The notes: a model not told the origin generated them from the sequence alone. DNA of 64,000 nt from Imbricaverruca yamaguchii (GCA_034440575.1 JAOTOL010001480.1:1024501-1088500), one strand, 5' to 3'. Positions 41,447-52,109 are shown, counted from the stretch's first letter. Made by a program: numbers and translations.

Positions 41447-41517
<71 letters not shown>
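41447..41517. repeat. (TA)n microsatellite
   Basis: About 70 bp of pure TA dinucleotide. Confidence 0.97.
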
Positions 41518-41518
<1 letters not shown>

Positions 41519-42281
41519 CTTGAATTACCTACCCCACCCAACACGCACGCTTCGGCCCAAGGTTCCTACAGATAAGTCTGGTCCATTTGTTTCCGTAGTC
41601 AATGACCGACCGAAAAAAGATCTAGGGACGAAAAATAGCTGGGTTAACTTTATGTTGGACACATCTAGGACTCCTTGTGCAGCCGAAATAAACTACGAAA
41701 ATACCATGTTTTTATAGTTAAGATTTAGCATTATTGTTAACACCTTTCTCGAAAACACATCTAGTACGTATGCAAAATTAAGCTCATTGGGAAACGTAGC
41801 TTGCGTTTGCGCAGAGGAAACTGTTCTTGCCCTTTTGCGTTTGCTCTTGAAATTCCGAAGCACCCGATGCACCAGATACGTAGGGCGTATGGAAGCACAT
41901 CGTATGTAAAACGTGAGAGTAACGGTATTCACTTTGTTACTTTCAGAAACCAACCTTCAACTTGAGCGCAAAATGACAACGCCGTTGCCATTTTAAGCTT
42001 GTGAAAATATTTTATTTCGCAACACCATCCCATACCATCTGGGGATATAATGCCCTTCTTCCTGGCGGTTGTGGACCCCCCTCCACTTGTCCCCCGAAGC
42101 GGAGCCCATCCTGACAATTTGACTGGAAAAGATTCGGCGTGATAAAGTAGGCATTGCTGGGTTTGTCATCCAGGATCGCACACCTTTTCCTGTGCCTCCC
42201 GCGATGACCGATGTACTCGTTGCCCGCGACGCCGTCGCCGCCGTTATCTGTCTGCCGTGGCGGGCGCGCCATCTGACTCAC

Positions 42282-42479
42282 CACCGTGACCGTAATGGTC
42301 GCCCCACCGCGTCCAGCCAGGTGGCGCCGACCGGTCCCACCATTCCACCGGCACAGTCCCATCGTCCGCGGCTGCAGCTGGCCGGCGGGCCGCAGTCGGG
42401 CCGGGGATCGTGTGTCCGCAGTCAGGTCCATGGGCGGGTGTATGTTTGGTTACAGGCTCTGTCGGGGGTGTGGTTGACC
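42282..42479 (-). CDS. Probable exon with Thr/Pro-rich start and WWDRSAPPGW motif
   Basis: The frame lacks a methionine but is open for 65 codons, phase 1 to phase 1, between CTGGCAG and a strong GTGAGT donor (42281-42276). It reads STTPPTEPVTKHTPAHG, then a basic/alanine stretch, then VEWWDRSAPPGWTRWGDHYG. This looks like an extracellular linker followed by an aromatic-rich segment. A 58-bp array begins exactly at the acceptor. The family is not recognised, and whether it belongs with the IR-like fragment at 43.3 kb is unknown. Confidence 0.4.
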
Positions 42480-42722
42480 CTGCCAGCCTGCGGGTCGGTG
42501 CTGACCCTTCAGCTGAGGGTCCGTGTTGACCCTGCCAGCCTGCGGGTAGGTGCTGACCCTGTCCGAGGAGGGTCCGTGTTGACCCTGCCAGCCTGCGGGT
42601 TGGTGCTGACCCTTCAGCTGAGGGTCCGTGTTGACCCTGCCAGCCTGCGGGTCGGTGCTGACCCTTCAGCTGAGGATCCGTGTTGACCCTGGCAGCCTGC
42701 GGGTTGGTGCTGACCCTGCTGG
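42465..42722. repeat. ~58-bp minisatellite spanning a splice acceptor
   Basis: Four to five copies of a unit containing GTTGACCCTGCCAGCCTGCG run here. On the minus strand each contains GCTGGCAG followed by GGTCAAC, the acceptor and first bases of the exon starting at 42479. Confidence 0.9.
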
Positions 42723-42774
42723 TCTGTATGTCTGTGTTAGACTGGAATTCTGTGAGGCTGGGGGTCTGTGTAGG

Positions 42775-43240
42775 TATGTGTTAGGCTGTGGGATTGTGCT
42801 AGACTGTGCTAGACTGTACTAGACTGTGGATCTGTGTCGGCCATAGCAGGCTGTGGGTCCGTGGCAGGCTGCGCAGGTCTGTGTTGGACTGTGGGTCTGT
42901 GTCGGCCATAGCAGGCTGTGGGTCCGTGGGCGGCCATATCAGGCTGAGGGTCTGTGTCGGCCGTAGCAGGCTATGGGTCCATGGGCGGCTGTGCAGGTAT
43001 GTGTTAGGCTGTGGGTTTGTGCTAGACTGTGCTAGACTGTACTAGACTGTGGGTCTGTGTCGGCCATATCAGGCTGTGGGTCTGTGTCGGTCATATCAGG
43101 CTGTGGGTCTGTGTCGGCCATATCAGGATGTGGGTCTGTGTCGGTCATATCAGGCTGTGGGTCTGTGTCGGCCATATCAGGCTGTGGGTCCATGGGCGGC
43201 TGTGCAGGTCTGTGCTAGACTGTGGGTCCGTGGGCGGCTG
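42775..43240. repeat. 27-bp minisatellite (CTGTGGGTCTGTGTCGGCCA core)
   Basis: Degenerate copies give way to a cleaner block at 43045-43190. Two copies of a longer block (AGACTGTGCTAGACTGTACT) flank it. Confidence 0.93.
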
Positions 43241-43245
43241 TGTCT

Positions 43246-43330
43246 CAGCACCACTCTGTAGTCAGCTGTGCCGTACGCAATGTCGCCGACAGCCGCGCCT
43301 TTCACACAAGTATCGCAGCAACATGTGAGT
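43246..43330 (-). CDS. IR-like S1 fragment, second receptor-type locus
   Basis: The minus frame after CCACAG reads CVKGAAVGDIAYGTADYRVV. Residue by residue this aligns with GVVGEVAYDRADVGLL of the first IR gene and with the G.vGel..g.aDi motif of iGluR S1 domains. No flanking LBD motifs were found, and the donor (possibly GTGCTG) is weak. It is either an exon of a second, unresolved IR gene or a relic. Confidence 0.32.
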
Positions 43331-43700
43331 CTGTGGCAAGCTGTGAGTCCGTGACAGGCTGTGGGTCTCTGTTGGACTGTTGGTATGTGTTTGGCTGTGG
43401 GCCTGTGCTTGGCTGTGGGCCTGTGGCAGGCTGTGGGCCTGTGGCAGGCTGTGGGCCTGTGGCAGGCTGTGGGTCTGTGGCAGGCTGTGGGTCTATGGCA
43501 GGCTGTAGGTCTGGAACAGGCTGTGGGTCTATGTTGGGCTGTGGGTCTGTATTGAGCTTTGGGTCCGTGTTGAGCTGTGGATCTGTGTTGGGTTGTGGGT
43601 CTGCGGCAGGCTGTGGGTCTGTGTCAGGCTGTGCAGGTCTGTGGTGGACTGTGGGTCTGTGTTGGACTGTTGGCATGTGTTCGGCTGTGGGTCTGCGCCA
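43331..43700. repeat. 18-bp minisatellite CTGTGGGTCTGTGGCAGG
   Basis: About 20 degenerate copies lie between the two IR-like S1 fragments. Confidence 0.93.
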
Positions 43701-43721
43701 GTCTGCTCCCCAGCGCGACTG

Positions 43722-43795
43722 CCGTCAGCCGTGCTGTGCACCATGTCGCGGGCCGCCGGACCATTCACACACGGCCCGCAGCGGCGGAAATGCCG
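43722..43795 (-). pseudogene. Diverged copy of the IR-like S1 fragment
   Basis: The minus frame CVNGPAARDMVHSTADGSRA aligns codon for codon with the fragment at 43246-43330 (shared CV.G.A..D....TAD), with the GD core changed to RD. It lies on the other side of the 18-bp array, so fragment and array may have been duplicated together. Confidence 0.3.
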
Positions 43796-44039
43796 ACTAA
43801 CGGCTCCGGATGGAGCTGCCGCCGCCGGCGCTGCCGATACCACGTGCGATGGCTCTCCTGGTGTCGTGGCGAGCGGTGGCTCCGCGATGCATCTTCTGCT
43901 GGCTCTGCCACAGCGGCTGTGGTCGCCGCTGAGGGGTGTGACTGCACACGGCAGTAGTGTTCTGTATATCCAGATAACGCCTCCAGCTGCCGTGCTGTTG
44001 CTACGACGACGGTGACCTTGGACCGTACATTTGCAGCAG

Positions 44040-44325
44040 CTGTAGGTACAGCGCTGTGGATGCAGTGCTGTGGATGCAGCAGCTGTGACTGCCTGCAGCT
44101 GTGGATGCAGCAGCTGTGGATGCAGCAGCTGTAGATGCAGCAGCAGTGGTTGCAGCAGTTGTAGATGCAGCAGCTGTGGATACAGCAGCTGGCAACAGCT
44201 GTGGATGCAGCGCTATGGATGCAGCAGCTGTGGATGCAGCAGCTGTGGATGCAGCAGCTGTGGATGCAGCAGCTGTGGATACAGAAGCTGTGGATGCAGC
44301 AGCTGTGACCGCCTGCCGCTGTGGA
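44040..44325. repeat. 15-bp minisatellite GCAGCAGCTGTGGAT
   Basis: About 19 copies, codon-multiple in length, run with CAGCAG cores. On the minus strand each unit contains an ACAG acceptor-like step. Cys-, Ala- and His/Pro/Leu-rich frames across it are artefacts. Confidence 0.95.
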
Positions 44326-44329
44326 CGGC

Positions 44330-44870
44330 TGTGTCACAACAGCGGCTAGGAGCTGTCGTCGGCGTTGCAGCGGCTCCACGTGACCCTTCACTTTCGGTCA
44401 CCACGCCTGCCGGCGGCCCTCCTCTCAGAGAAAGGGCTACCTGGGCACGTGCAATCTCTGCACATGCCTGCGGATTGTCGTTAATGAGGCCTGGTCGACT
44501 TGCAAAGCTCGACCAGTTGGATGTACTCAGGCTGATATTAAGCCTGCCTGACGGTTGGATAGCCCGGCAGCCTGGTCAGACAGGAGCAGCGACGCTCGCC
44601 GTAGCCTTGGCCGGGCACGTCCGGCGTGCTGGCGACCATTCGTGAAATGATCACGTGGAGCGGAGAGATCGAATGTGCTGCGAGCGGGAGCTGCCGCACC
44701 CATCCCACGCTCGTCGCATGACGGGCCGATTGACGTTGCGTGGTACGCTGTCCATACAGTTGAAGCCCAGTGGGAGTATTACATTGCTGATCTGATCCCC
44801 GGCCGGCTAACGCGCTGCCTGAGCGGGGCTAACTAGGTATTGATCACGCCATCAGTGGTGCAGACCGCTG
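44330..44870. other. Island between arrays, coding-like minus frame
   Basis: A minus-strand frame at about 44.35-44.56 kb reads SNWSSFASRPGLINDN and QACAEIARAQVALSLRGG without stops. It abuts the 15-bp array on its 5' side only in the opposite arrangement to that seen elsewhere, and no splice pair was found. Confidence 0.3.
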
Positions 44871-44871
44871 A

Positions 44872-45508
44872 CAGTGGCGAACCTCCGACAGGAGCGAACC
44901 TCCGACAGGAGCGAACCTCCGACAGTGGCGAACCTCCGACAGGAGCGAACCTCCGACAGTGTCGAACCTCCGACAGTGGCGAACCTCCGACACGAGAAAA
45001 CCTCTGACAGTGGTTAGCCTACGACAGGGGCGAGCTTCCGACAGTGGCGTGATGGCGAAACTCCGACAGGGGCGAACCTCCGACAGGGGCGAGCTTCCGA
45101 CAGTGGCGTGATGGCGAAACTCCGACAGGGGCAAACCTCCGACAGAAGCGAACCTCCGACAGTGGCGAACCTCCGACAGAAGCGAACCTCCGACAGGAGC
45201 GAACCTCCGACAGAAGCGAACCTCCGACAGTGGCGAACCTCCGACAGTGGCGAACCTCCGACAGTGGCGAACCTCCGACATTGGCAAACCTCCGACAGGG
45301 GCGAACCTCCAATAGTGGCGAACCTCCGACAGAAGCGAACCTTCGACAGTGGCGAACCTCCGACACGGGAAAACCTGTGACAGTGGCGAGCCTACGAAAG
45401 GGGCGAGCCTCCGACAGTGGCGAACCTCCGACAGGGGCGAACCTCCGACAGTGGCGAACCTCCGACAGTGGCGAGCCTCCGACAGGGGCGAACCTTCGAC
45501 AGTGGCTG
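44872..45508. repeat. 17-bp minisatellite CGAACCTCCGACAGTGG
   Basis: About 37 copies run with CAGGGG, CAGAAG, CAGGAG and CAGTGG variants; blocks at 45035-45070 and 45095-45130 repeat as larger segments. Confidence 0.96.
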
Positions 45509-45648
45509 GGTCGGCATCGCGTGACTACACCAATTGGCCGCACGCCTGGCTGGGATGAGATGGCATCCCCCTGATCGAGGACACACCTGGCTGGCATGAG
45601 ACCGCAGGGCCCGGCCGTCCCGCCGGGTCATCTAGGTCACCGGCTAAC

Positions 45649-45803
45649 CTTGGTCGGCCGGTCGTGCAGTGTAGAGCCAGACAGGTGGTTCTGCATGGGT
45701 GGCCTGACTGCATTGGCATTCACAGAGCAGCTTTGGTGTGCCTGAATAAAACACATTGACGCATTTGGATGTTGGGCCGTGCGTCCCGCAATCGTCAGAT
45801 CCT
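45649..45803 (-). CDS. EGF-like / cysteine-rich exon
   Basis: The exon is 155 nt, phase 2 to phase 1, after GTTTGCCTGATCAG and before a GTTAGC donor. It reads GSDDCGTHGPTSKCVNVFYS, then KLLCECQCSQATH. The order C-x3-HG-x4-C-V-N ... C-x-C resembles an EGF-like domain or the cysteine-rich part of an ADAM-type protein. The frame joins in phase with the exon at 46252-46317. Cysteine spacing supports an extracellular module, but the exact family is uncertain. Confidence 0.5.
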
Positions 45804-46130
45804 CTGATCAGGCAAACGAGCTCGTTGGCCTCAATGGCGGCACACACGAGGGAACGTTCGTATCTTGTGCATCTATCAATCGGTTGTGGTGTGGCTCATG
45901 TGGCCGGCACGTCGTCGTGCCAGAATTGTGTCAGAGGTAGATGACCCGTCTTAAGACCACCTGTTTGATGCAGGTTTGTTGCATGGGACTTGTTCGCGTT
46001 TGTTTGATTTTGCGTCTCGTAGTGACACAGATATTTCGTCACGTCCACACCGGTTCTGTGGTGTACCCTATGCTTATGTGCTTGAAATGGATGCTGGTTA
46101 AAAAAAAAAAAAAAGAAAAAAAAGAAATTT

Positions 46131-46159
46131 AATATATATAAATTTATATATATATATTT

Positions 46160-46238
<79 letters not shown>
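46131..46238. repeat. (TA)n microsatellite with A-rich left end
   Basis: Poly(A) with G interruptions at 46099-46130 is followed by about 105 bp of TA/TTA repeats, directly beside the donor of the neighbouring exon. Confidence 0.95.
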
Positions 46239-46242
<4 letters not shown>

Positions 46243-46251
46243 CGGATTTAC

Positions 46252-46317
46252 CTGCGTATGAATCGATGACACTGGTCACCTTTGCAATAGCTCTTTCCAC
46301 ATATGCTTTGTTCAGGT
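46252..46317 (-). CDS. Short cysteine-rich exon
   Basis: The exon is 66 nt between GTGCCGTTTGCAG and a CAG/GTAAAT donor. In the phase-2 frame it reads PEQSICGKSYCKGDQCHRF, whose C-G-K-x-x-C-x4-C spacing resembles the ADAM/ADAMTS cysteine-rich region and continues in frame into the EGF-like exon at 45803. In the phase-1 frame it reads NKAYVERAIAKVTSVIDS, which can also join the next exon through an alternative AG two bases downstream. The cysteine-rich frame is preferred because it uses the stronger acceptor. Confidence 0.42.
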
Positions 46318-46559
46318 CTGCAAACGGCACGAATAGCCACTGAACCGCAGCTGGTTTTGGGTGTCGACGTGCCCGGTGCAGTATGCAAATGCGTTCCATT
46401 GTATGCACCATTGTATCAATGCAGTGGGCTCGGATCTTCAAGACCCACAGTCTGTCCGAAATGTGACACCTGAGCATCTCACAAGGGAGGAGACCAACAG
46501 CAGACGAATCGCCGTTGGACGCCCCCACTAAGATCAAAGCCCCCCACCCCCACGCTACT

Positions 46560-46735
46560 CTCTCTCGAGCGACCAGTTTGGGCAGGCAGTTCAGGTCTGG
46601 GTTTGTCCTCGACGATCTGGTCTGGCCGGCCAGCTGAAGGCCTCTGCAGCAGGTGGCCGGGGGCGACGTACTTGCCGCGTCTGCGCGGCAGCGTCTGCAG
46701 CCGCTCCGACTCGTGCTCACGGATGGGTCTGCCAT
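46560..46735 (-). CDS. Probable exon whose first bases seeded a 53-bp array
   Basis: After the acceptor CTACTGCAG one frame reads GRPIREHESERLQTLPRRRG, then KYVAPGHLLQRPSAGRP and KPRPELPAQTGRSRES: charged and proline-rich, apparently a disordered or cytoplasmic segment. The 3' end is uncertain because several weak GT donors follow. A second frame, starting MADPSVST, also stays open to 46252. No family is recognised. Confidence 0.4.
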
Positions 46736-47735
46736 CTGCAGTAGGGTCTGCAGGTGCCCTGACGCGTGTTTACGGAGGGGCCTGCCATCTGCAGTAGGGT
46801 CTGCAGGTGCCCTGACGCGTGCTTACGGAGGGGCCTGCCATCTGCAGTAGGGTCTGCAGGTGCCCTGACGCGTGTTTACGGAGGGGTCTGCCATCTGCAG
46901 TAGGGTCTGCAGGTGCCCTGACGCGTGTTTACGGAGGGGCCTGCCATCTGCAGTAGGGTCTGCAGGTGCCCTGACGCGTGTTTACGGAGGGGCCTGCCAT
47001 CTGCAGTAGGGTCTGCAGGTGCCCTGACGCGTGTTTACGGAGGGGCCTGCCATCTGCAGTAGGGTCTGCAGGTGCCCTGACGCGTGTTTACGGAGGGGCC
47101 TGCCATCTGCAGTAGGGTCTGCAGGTGCCCTGACTCGTGCTCACGGATGGGTCTGCAGTAGGGTCTGCAGGTGCCCTGACGCGTGTTTACGGAGGGGCCT
47201 GCGGTCTGCAGTAGGGTCTGCAGGTGCCCTGACGCGTGTTTACGGAGGGCGCTCTAGTAGGGTCTGCAGGTGCCCTGACGCGTGTTACGGAGGGGCCTGC
47301 CATCTGCAGCAGGGTCTGCGGTGCCGGCGTGAGGCCCGTGGTAGGGTCTGCAGGTGCCCTGACGCGTGTTTACGGAGGGGCCTGCCATCTGCAGTAGGGT
47401 CTGCAGGTGCCCTGACGCGTGTTTACGGAGGGGCCTGCCATCTGCAGTGAGGGTCTGCAGGTGCCCTGACGCGTGTTTACGGAGGGGCCTGCCATCTGCA
47501 GTAGGGTCTGCAGGTGCCCTGACGCGTGTTTACGGAGGGGCCTGCCATCTGCAGTAGGGTCTGCAGGTGCCCTGACGCGTGTTTACGGAGGGGCCTGCCA
47601 TCTGCAGTAGGGTCTGCAGGTGCCCTGACGCGTGTTTACGGAGGGGTATGCCGTCTGCAGTAGGGTCTGCAGGTGCCCTGACGCGTGTTTACGGAGGGGC
47701 CTGCGGTCTGCAGGTGCTCCGGCTCGTGCTCACGG
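46736..47735. repeat. 53-bp minisatellite made of a repeated exon boundary
   Basis: About 18 units run across a kilobase. On the minus strand each contains CTACTGCAGATGGCAGGCCC and ends CACCTGCAGACC. The unit is homologous to the acceptor and first ~43 nt of the exon starting at 46735. Irregular units lie at 47150-47340. Confidence 0.96.
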
Positions 47736-47744
47736 AGAGGGGAG

Positions 47745-48180
47745 GGGCTGCCTGGAGATGTCAGGAGGGAGCGTGTTGTCAGCGGGACTGATCACACTCT
47801 GGTGACATGGGAGGCCAGTCTGGTGCTGACCTGACGTGCACTGACGCGTGTTAGGAGGGTGATGCCAGGGGGACTGACCAGGCGCCCTCGTGACATTGAG
47901 AGGGCAGTGGGCTGCCTGGAGATGTCAGGCGGGAGGGTGTTGCCAGGGGGACTGACCACACCCTGGTGACATGGGAGGCCAGCTGGTGCTGACCTGACCT
48001 GACTGACTGCGGGAGGGTTATGCCAGGGGGACTGACCACACCCTGGTGACATGGGAGGCCAGCTGGCGCTGACCTGACGTGACTGACTGCAGGAGGGTGA
48101 TGCCATGGGACTGACCACACCCTGGTGACATTGGAGGCCAGCTGGCGCTGACCTGGCGTGACTGACCGCCAACTGGGAAG
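47745..48180. repeat. ~79-bp minisatellite
   Basis: Five copies of a unit containing GGGGGACTGACCACACCCTG and GGAGGCCAGCTGG(T/C)GCTGAC. Confidence 0.92.
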
Positions 48181-48619
48181 GGGCTGCAGCGAGGGTCACA
48201 ACGAGCGACGGGACGGGGGACTGACGGGCGAGCGGGAACACCTGGGAGGACAGGTGGGCACGCGATGTGATTAGAGCCGTTTCGCCACATGACAGGATAA
48301 AAAGAGTTCTCAGGTCAGGGAATCGCCGGAATTAGACCGATTCTGGGAAATACCGGAATAGGAACGGCTCAAAGACCTAATGACTCGGACTAGCTCAGAT
48401 CAGCCCTGACAATCGCAGAAAAACGTTGTTGTGAATCCTCAGCATCACAGTGCGCGCAGTGTATCTGGAAGCCAGTCATTGAAGGCGTATGTTCAGATCA
48501 CCATCGAACATCGAGTCAGTAGTAACGCCCGCTTGCGTGGGTAGACACGAGCAAGGTGGCTCAGCTGATTGCTCAGCTGACGTGGCGCCCAGCCCCCTGG
48601 CTGTGTTAACACGCACTAA
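48181..48619. other. Island between arrays, no gene identified
   Basis: A minus-strand open frame at 48.48-48.70 kb lacks motifs or a clear splice pair. Confidence 0.4.
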
Positions 48620-49130
48620 CCGGCCCGCCCACAGGGACCAGTGTTTGGTGCACGCCACAGGCAACCTCCGGAGGAGGCGCTTTGTCAATGGTCCGTCCAC
48701 ACTATGGCAGGGACCAGTGTTTAGTGTAAGCCGCAGGCAGACTGAGGAGGCGCTATGTCAATGGTCCGCCCACACTATGGCAGGGACCAGTGTTTAGTGT
48801 AAGCCGCAGGCAGACTGAGGAGGCGTTATGTCAATGGTCCGCCCACACTGTAGCAGGGACCAGTGTTTGGTGTACGCTGCAGGCAGACTACGGAGGAGAC
48901 GCTATGTTAGTGGCCCGCCCACACTGGCAGGGACCAGTGTTTAGTGTACGCCATAGGCAGACTGAGGAGGCGCTATGTCAGTGGTCCGCCCACACTGTGC
49001 CAGGGACCAGTGTTTAATGTACGCCGCAGGCAGATGCCAGAGGCACTATGCCAATGGTCCGCCCACACTGTGGCAGGGACCAGTGTTTAGTGGCTGCAGG
49101 CAGACTACGGAGACGCTGTGTCACTGGTCC
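48620..49130. repeat. ~73-bp minisatellite
   Basis: Seven copies of a unit beginning GGGACCAGTGTTTAGTGTA and containing GGTCCGCCCACACT. Confidence 0.95.
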
Positions 49131-49139
49131 GCTCCGTAG

Positions 49140-49940
49140 ATGCGCACCCTCCCCCTTCCCCTCCACCATCATCTTGGCGGTGTGATGTAGGGGCGTGACT
49201 AAAATAATAGTTTTTAGTTAGATATGGGATGATGAAAAGAGAAACATGGAAGAATGTTGAAATTTGCAATGAAGACGATGCCATTCGAAATTACTTTTGG
49301 TTTCTAGGAACTCAATGTGGAAACAAAGGGCACATAGAACGGTAGTTTCGCTGTTTTTATGAGCAGCGATTGTTTGTTCCGAAAATACAAAAATGTCATT
49401 CTACAAATGCTGCTTATAGAAGAAGTTAACGCCTGTACTACGAGCACCTGTGTGCATCAGATCGCGTAGGCAGTCACGCCACCTGGAGTTGCATCACCAG
49501 ATGTAGGCGTGCCAACCGTGGCATGTGTATGCTACATATCACACGCGATACAGTCAGATACGAGCGATGAAGCTTGCCACCTCGAAGCACGATGTGAAAA
49601 CGTCTTGGGAAATGATGTCGATTCAGTATTCGGCAAGTGGTATGCTTCACCAATTTTCACGAAAATGTATTCAGTACTGTGCTCATTGAACAGTACCCTA
49701 GCGGCGGGGGTGTACCTTGGCCAAAAGCATTGGGTGAGGGTGAATCAGGGAGGCTCAAGCAATCAAGCTCGCACTCAATACCGGAACTGATAGAATGAAT
49801 GTTGGCACAATGGCGTAATCAAATGCCTCAGGGTTGGCATTATTGCGGCCTTCGGACCTCACTAGTGTATGGAATGCGCCCCGTCGGCTGCCCAGTGGGC
49901 CTGGCCGGCTTCAGGCTGGGTGTGGGGTAGTGGTCTGGTC
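49140..49940. other. Unique sequence with a possible short exon at its right end
   Basis: At 49863 on the minus strand a GTGAGG donor follows a frame reading QAHWAADGAHSIH, directly beside the next array. The layout copies the IR exons, but the frame is short and no family is recognised. The rest of the stretch holds nothing recognisable. Confidence 0.3.
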
Positions 49941-49944
49941 GGTT

Positions 49945-50165
49945 TTGTTCCCTGACCAGCAGCAGACCACGGGTCGGTCTGGCTCCATGGCCAGCAGCAG
50001 ACCACGGGTCGGTTTGGTTCCCTGGCCAGCAGCAGACCACGGGTCGGTCTGGCTCCATGGCCAGCAGCAGACTGCGGGTCGGTTTGGTTCCCTGGCCAGC
50101 AGCAGACCACGGGTCGGTCTGGCTCCATGGCCAGCAGCAGACCACGGGTCGGTTTGGTTCCGGCC
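49945..50165. repeat. 35-bp minisatellite in a 70-bp dimer pattern
   Basis: Six copies of a unit beginning CCAGCAGCAGACCACGGGTC run with alternating TCTGGCTCCATGG and TTTGGTTCCCTGG endings, a two-unit higher-order repeat. Confidence 0.95.
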
Positions 50166-51785
50166 CCGGCCGCCCCGGCCCGGTGCGTGTCGCCTGCCGC
50201 ACCGCTGTGACATTGACTCAGTGCGTGGCGCGTGCTCACGCAGCGTGTTGTCGCCTCCGGTCGATGGCCGCCGCCGGCTGATGACCCCAGGTCGGTGACG
50301 CGTGCCCCCGGGCGTGCGTGTGCGTGTCACGTGACTAGCCGTCGTCCGGTGGAGTCTGCCGAGTTGTCAGCCGGCGGGCCACGCGTGCGGTAGAGCGTGC
50401 TGGTCACTCTCCCCTCCCTCCTCCCTTCTCCCCACACTGAACCTAACCGGACTATAGCCTGCCCCTGGTACGCTATGTTCTAACGGCGTGAGCACTGCAC
50501 GTCAGCTTCTGTCAGCTCGTGCAGTACCTTTCGACGGATTCGGGCTACTCGAGTTGTCGGTGAAGGGCGTCAATCCCTGCGTGATCTGTTCCCTTCCTAG
50601 ATGAGACACGTACTCGCGTGCGACAAGTCCAATCGGCAAGGACAGGAAATGAGACAGGAAAGGAGCGGGAATAGGAGGGTAAGGTGGAGACAAGGGTGGG
50701 GGCTAGCTAAGGTGCGTCCCCTGCCACCGTCGATGCACCATCGCTCCTCACTGCCGACTGTCTACCGTCGCCTCGGCGACCTGCGTGCGCGCGCTTTGTG
50801 GCCTCCACCAATGGCGGCCATTCCCGTCGTCGGTATCCGAGCCGTACTTGTTTGATCGGCCATCGCCAACTCCCCCACGCCTCCGACTCCCCTCCAGTGA
50901 GGTCTATGTCAGCGCCGCGTACGTCCGGAGCCATCTATGACATCTCCGTTCTCCATGAGGACAGCGGCGCGACGCGCAAACACCACAGAGCGCGTACAGT
51001 ATACGACCGTACGTCATCTTCTGTCGGCTCCTGCAACGCTTCGCAGCGAAGTCGCGCTCCTGGATTGGCTGCTAAAGACCGTCACTGCCTGTGGTCTGTG
51101 CTTCTCTATGAAAGGACGCATTTGAAGTGATCCGGGCCACACCTAATCTAACCTAACGCACCTAACCTAACCTGAAGTGATCCGAGCCGCTGGAAGGGCG
51201 TCAGATGATGCAGTACGCTACACAGCTACACACGCCACAGCGATTGCTGAGTACGCTTCGTGAGAACATTTTTATGTGATGCCGGATATCGGATATTGAC
51301 ACGGGTGCTCCACACCATGACTGGGTTGATTTGCACGCCAGTATAATCGCCGGAAGCCGTGTTGGCGACACGGCGACCCAACCGGCGCAGCTATGATTCA
51401 GCGCCGCCCCAGGAACGACACCTAAAGCGGTCGACAGCGGCCACGACACGTCGACCGCGACGCCCCGCCTCCGTCGACGCCGTCGTCGACGCCGTCTCGA
51501 GCCGCGCCGCCGACCGACGTGCGACCGTCGCTGTCGACGACTCTGCGGGCGCCGCGGGCGACTCCTGGCTCCGGGTCGGACGCGGCGCCTCGGTCCGACC
51601 CGACCCGGCCTGCCGGGGGTCATGGGGCGACGATCGTCGGGCGGCACGCGGTCGGTCGCCGCCGGAATCGATTCTCTGGTCGATGGTCGCTCTGCTGAGG
51701 GTTTAGCCGGCGGCGACGGCCGGCACGTGCCAGTACGGTGGTGGCGCGGCGCCGCGGCGGCCGGGCTTTGTGTCAGCTGTGGAGG
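50166..51785. other. GC-rich unique sequence, no confident gene
   Basis: It contains GTCACGTGAC at 50326 and CpG-dense stretches at 50.7-51.1 and 51.35-51.77 kb. A minus-strand frame of 149 codons (51201-51647) is arginine-rich at the start and shows no family motif. Confidence 0.4.
51123..51184. repeat. Telomere-type CCTAA tract between 12-bp direct repeats
   Basis: TGAAGTGATCCG occurs exactly at 51123-51134 and 51173-51184. Between the copies lie 38 bp of CCTAA-type repeats (CTAATCTAACCTAACG, CCTAACCTAACC). Confidence 0.85.
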
Positions 51786-51787
51786 CC

Positions 51788-52105
51788 GCTGGGCACGGTA
51801 ACCTGTAGTGATCTGTAGTGGCCTGTGGTAACCTGTAGTGCCCTGTAGTGACCTGTAGTGACCTGCAGTTACCTGCAGTGCCCTGCAGTGACCTGTAGTG
51901 ACCTGTAGTGACCTAAAGTGACCTCTAGTGACTTGTAGTGACCTGTGGTAATCTGTAGTGACCTGCAGTTACCTGTGCTGACCTGTAGCGACCTGTAGTG
52001 GCCTGTGGTGACCTGTAGTGACCTGTAGTGACTTGTAGTGACCTGAAGCGGCCTGTAGTGACCTGCAGTGACCTGTGGTGGCCTGTGGTGACCCGTAGTG
52101 ACCGG
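51788..52105. repeat. 10-bp minisatellite (AGTGACCTGT)n
   Basis: About 30 degenerate copies with GTGGTG, CAGTT and CAGTG variants. Confidence 0.95.
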
Positions 52106-52109
52106 AACT

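Noticed and set aside
44101..44391. Cysteine-rich or alanine-rich proteins
   Set aside because: The 15-bp unit is a multiple of three, so it produces clean pentapeptide repeats in each frame without implying a gene.
44500..44560. Cadherin-like INDNP string on the minus strand
   Set aside because: The five residues stand alone. No calcium-binding DRE or DxD motifs lie at cadherin spacing.
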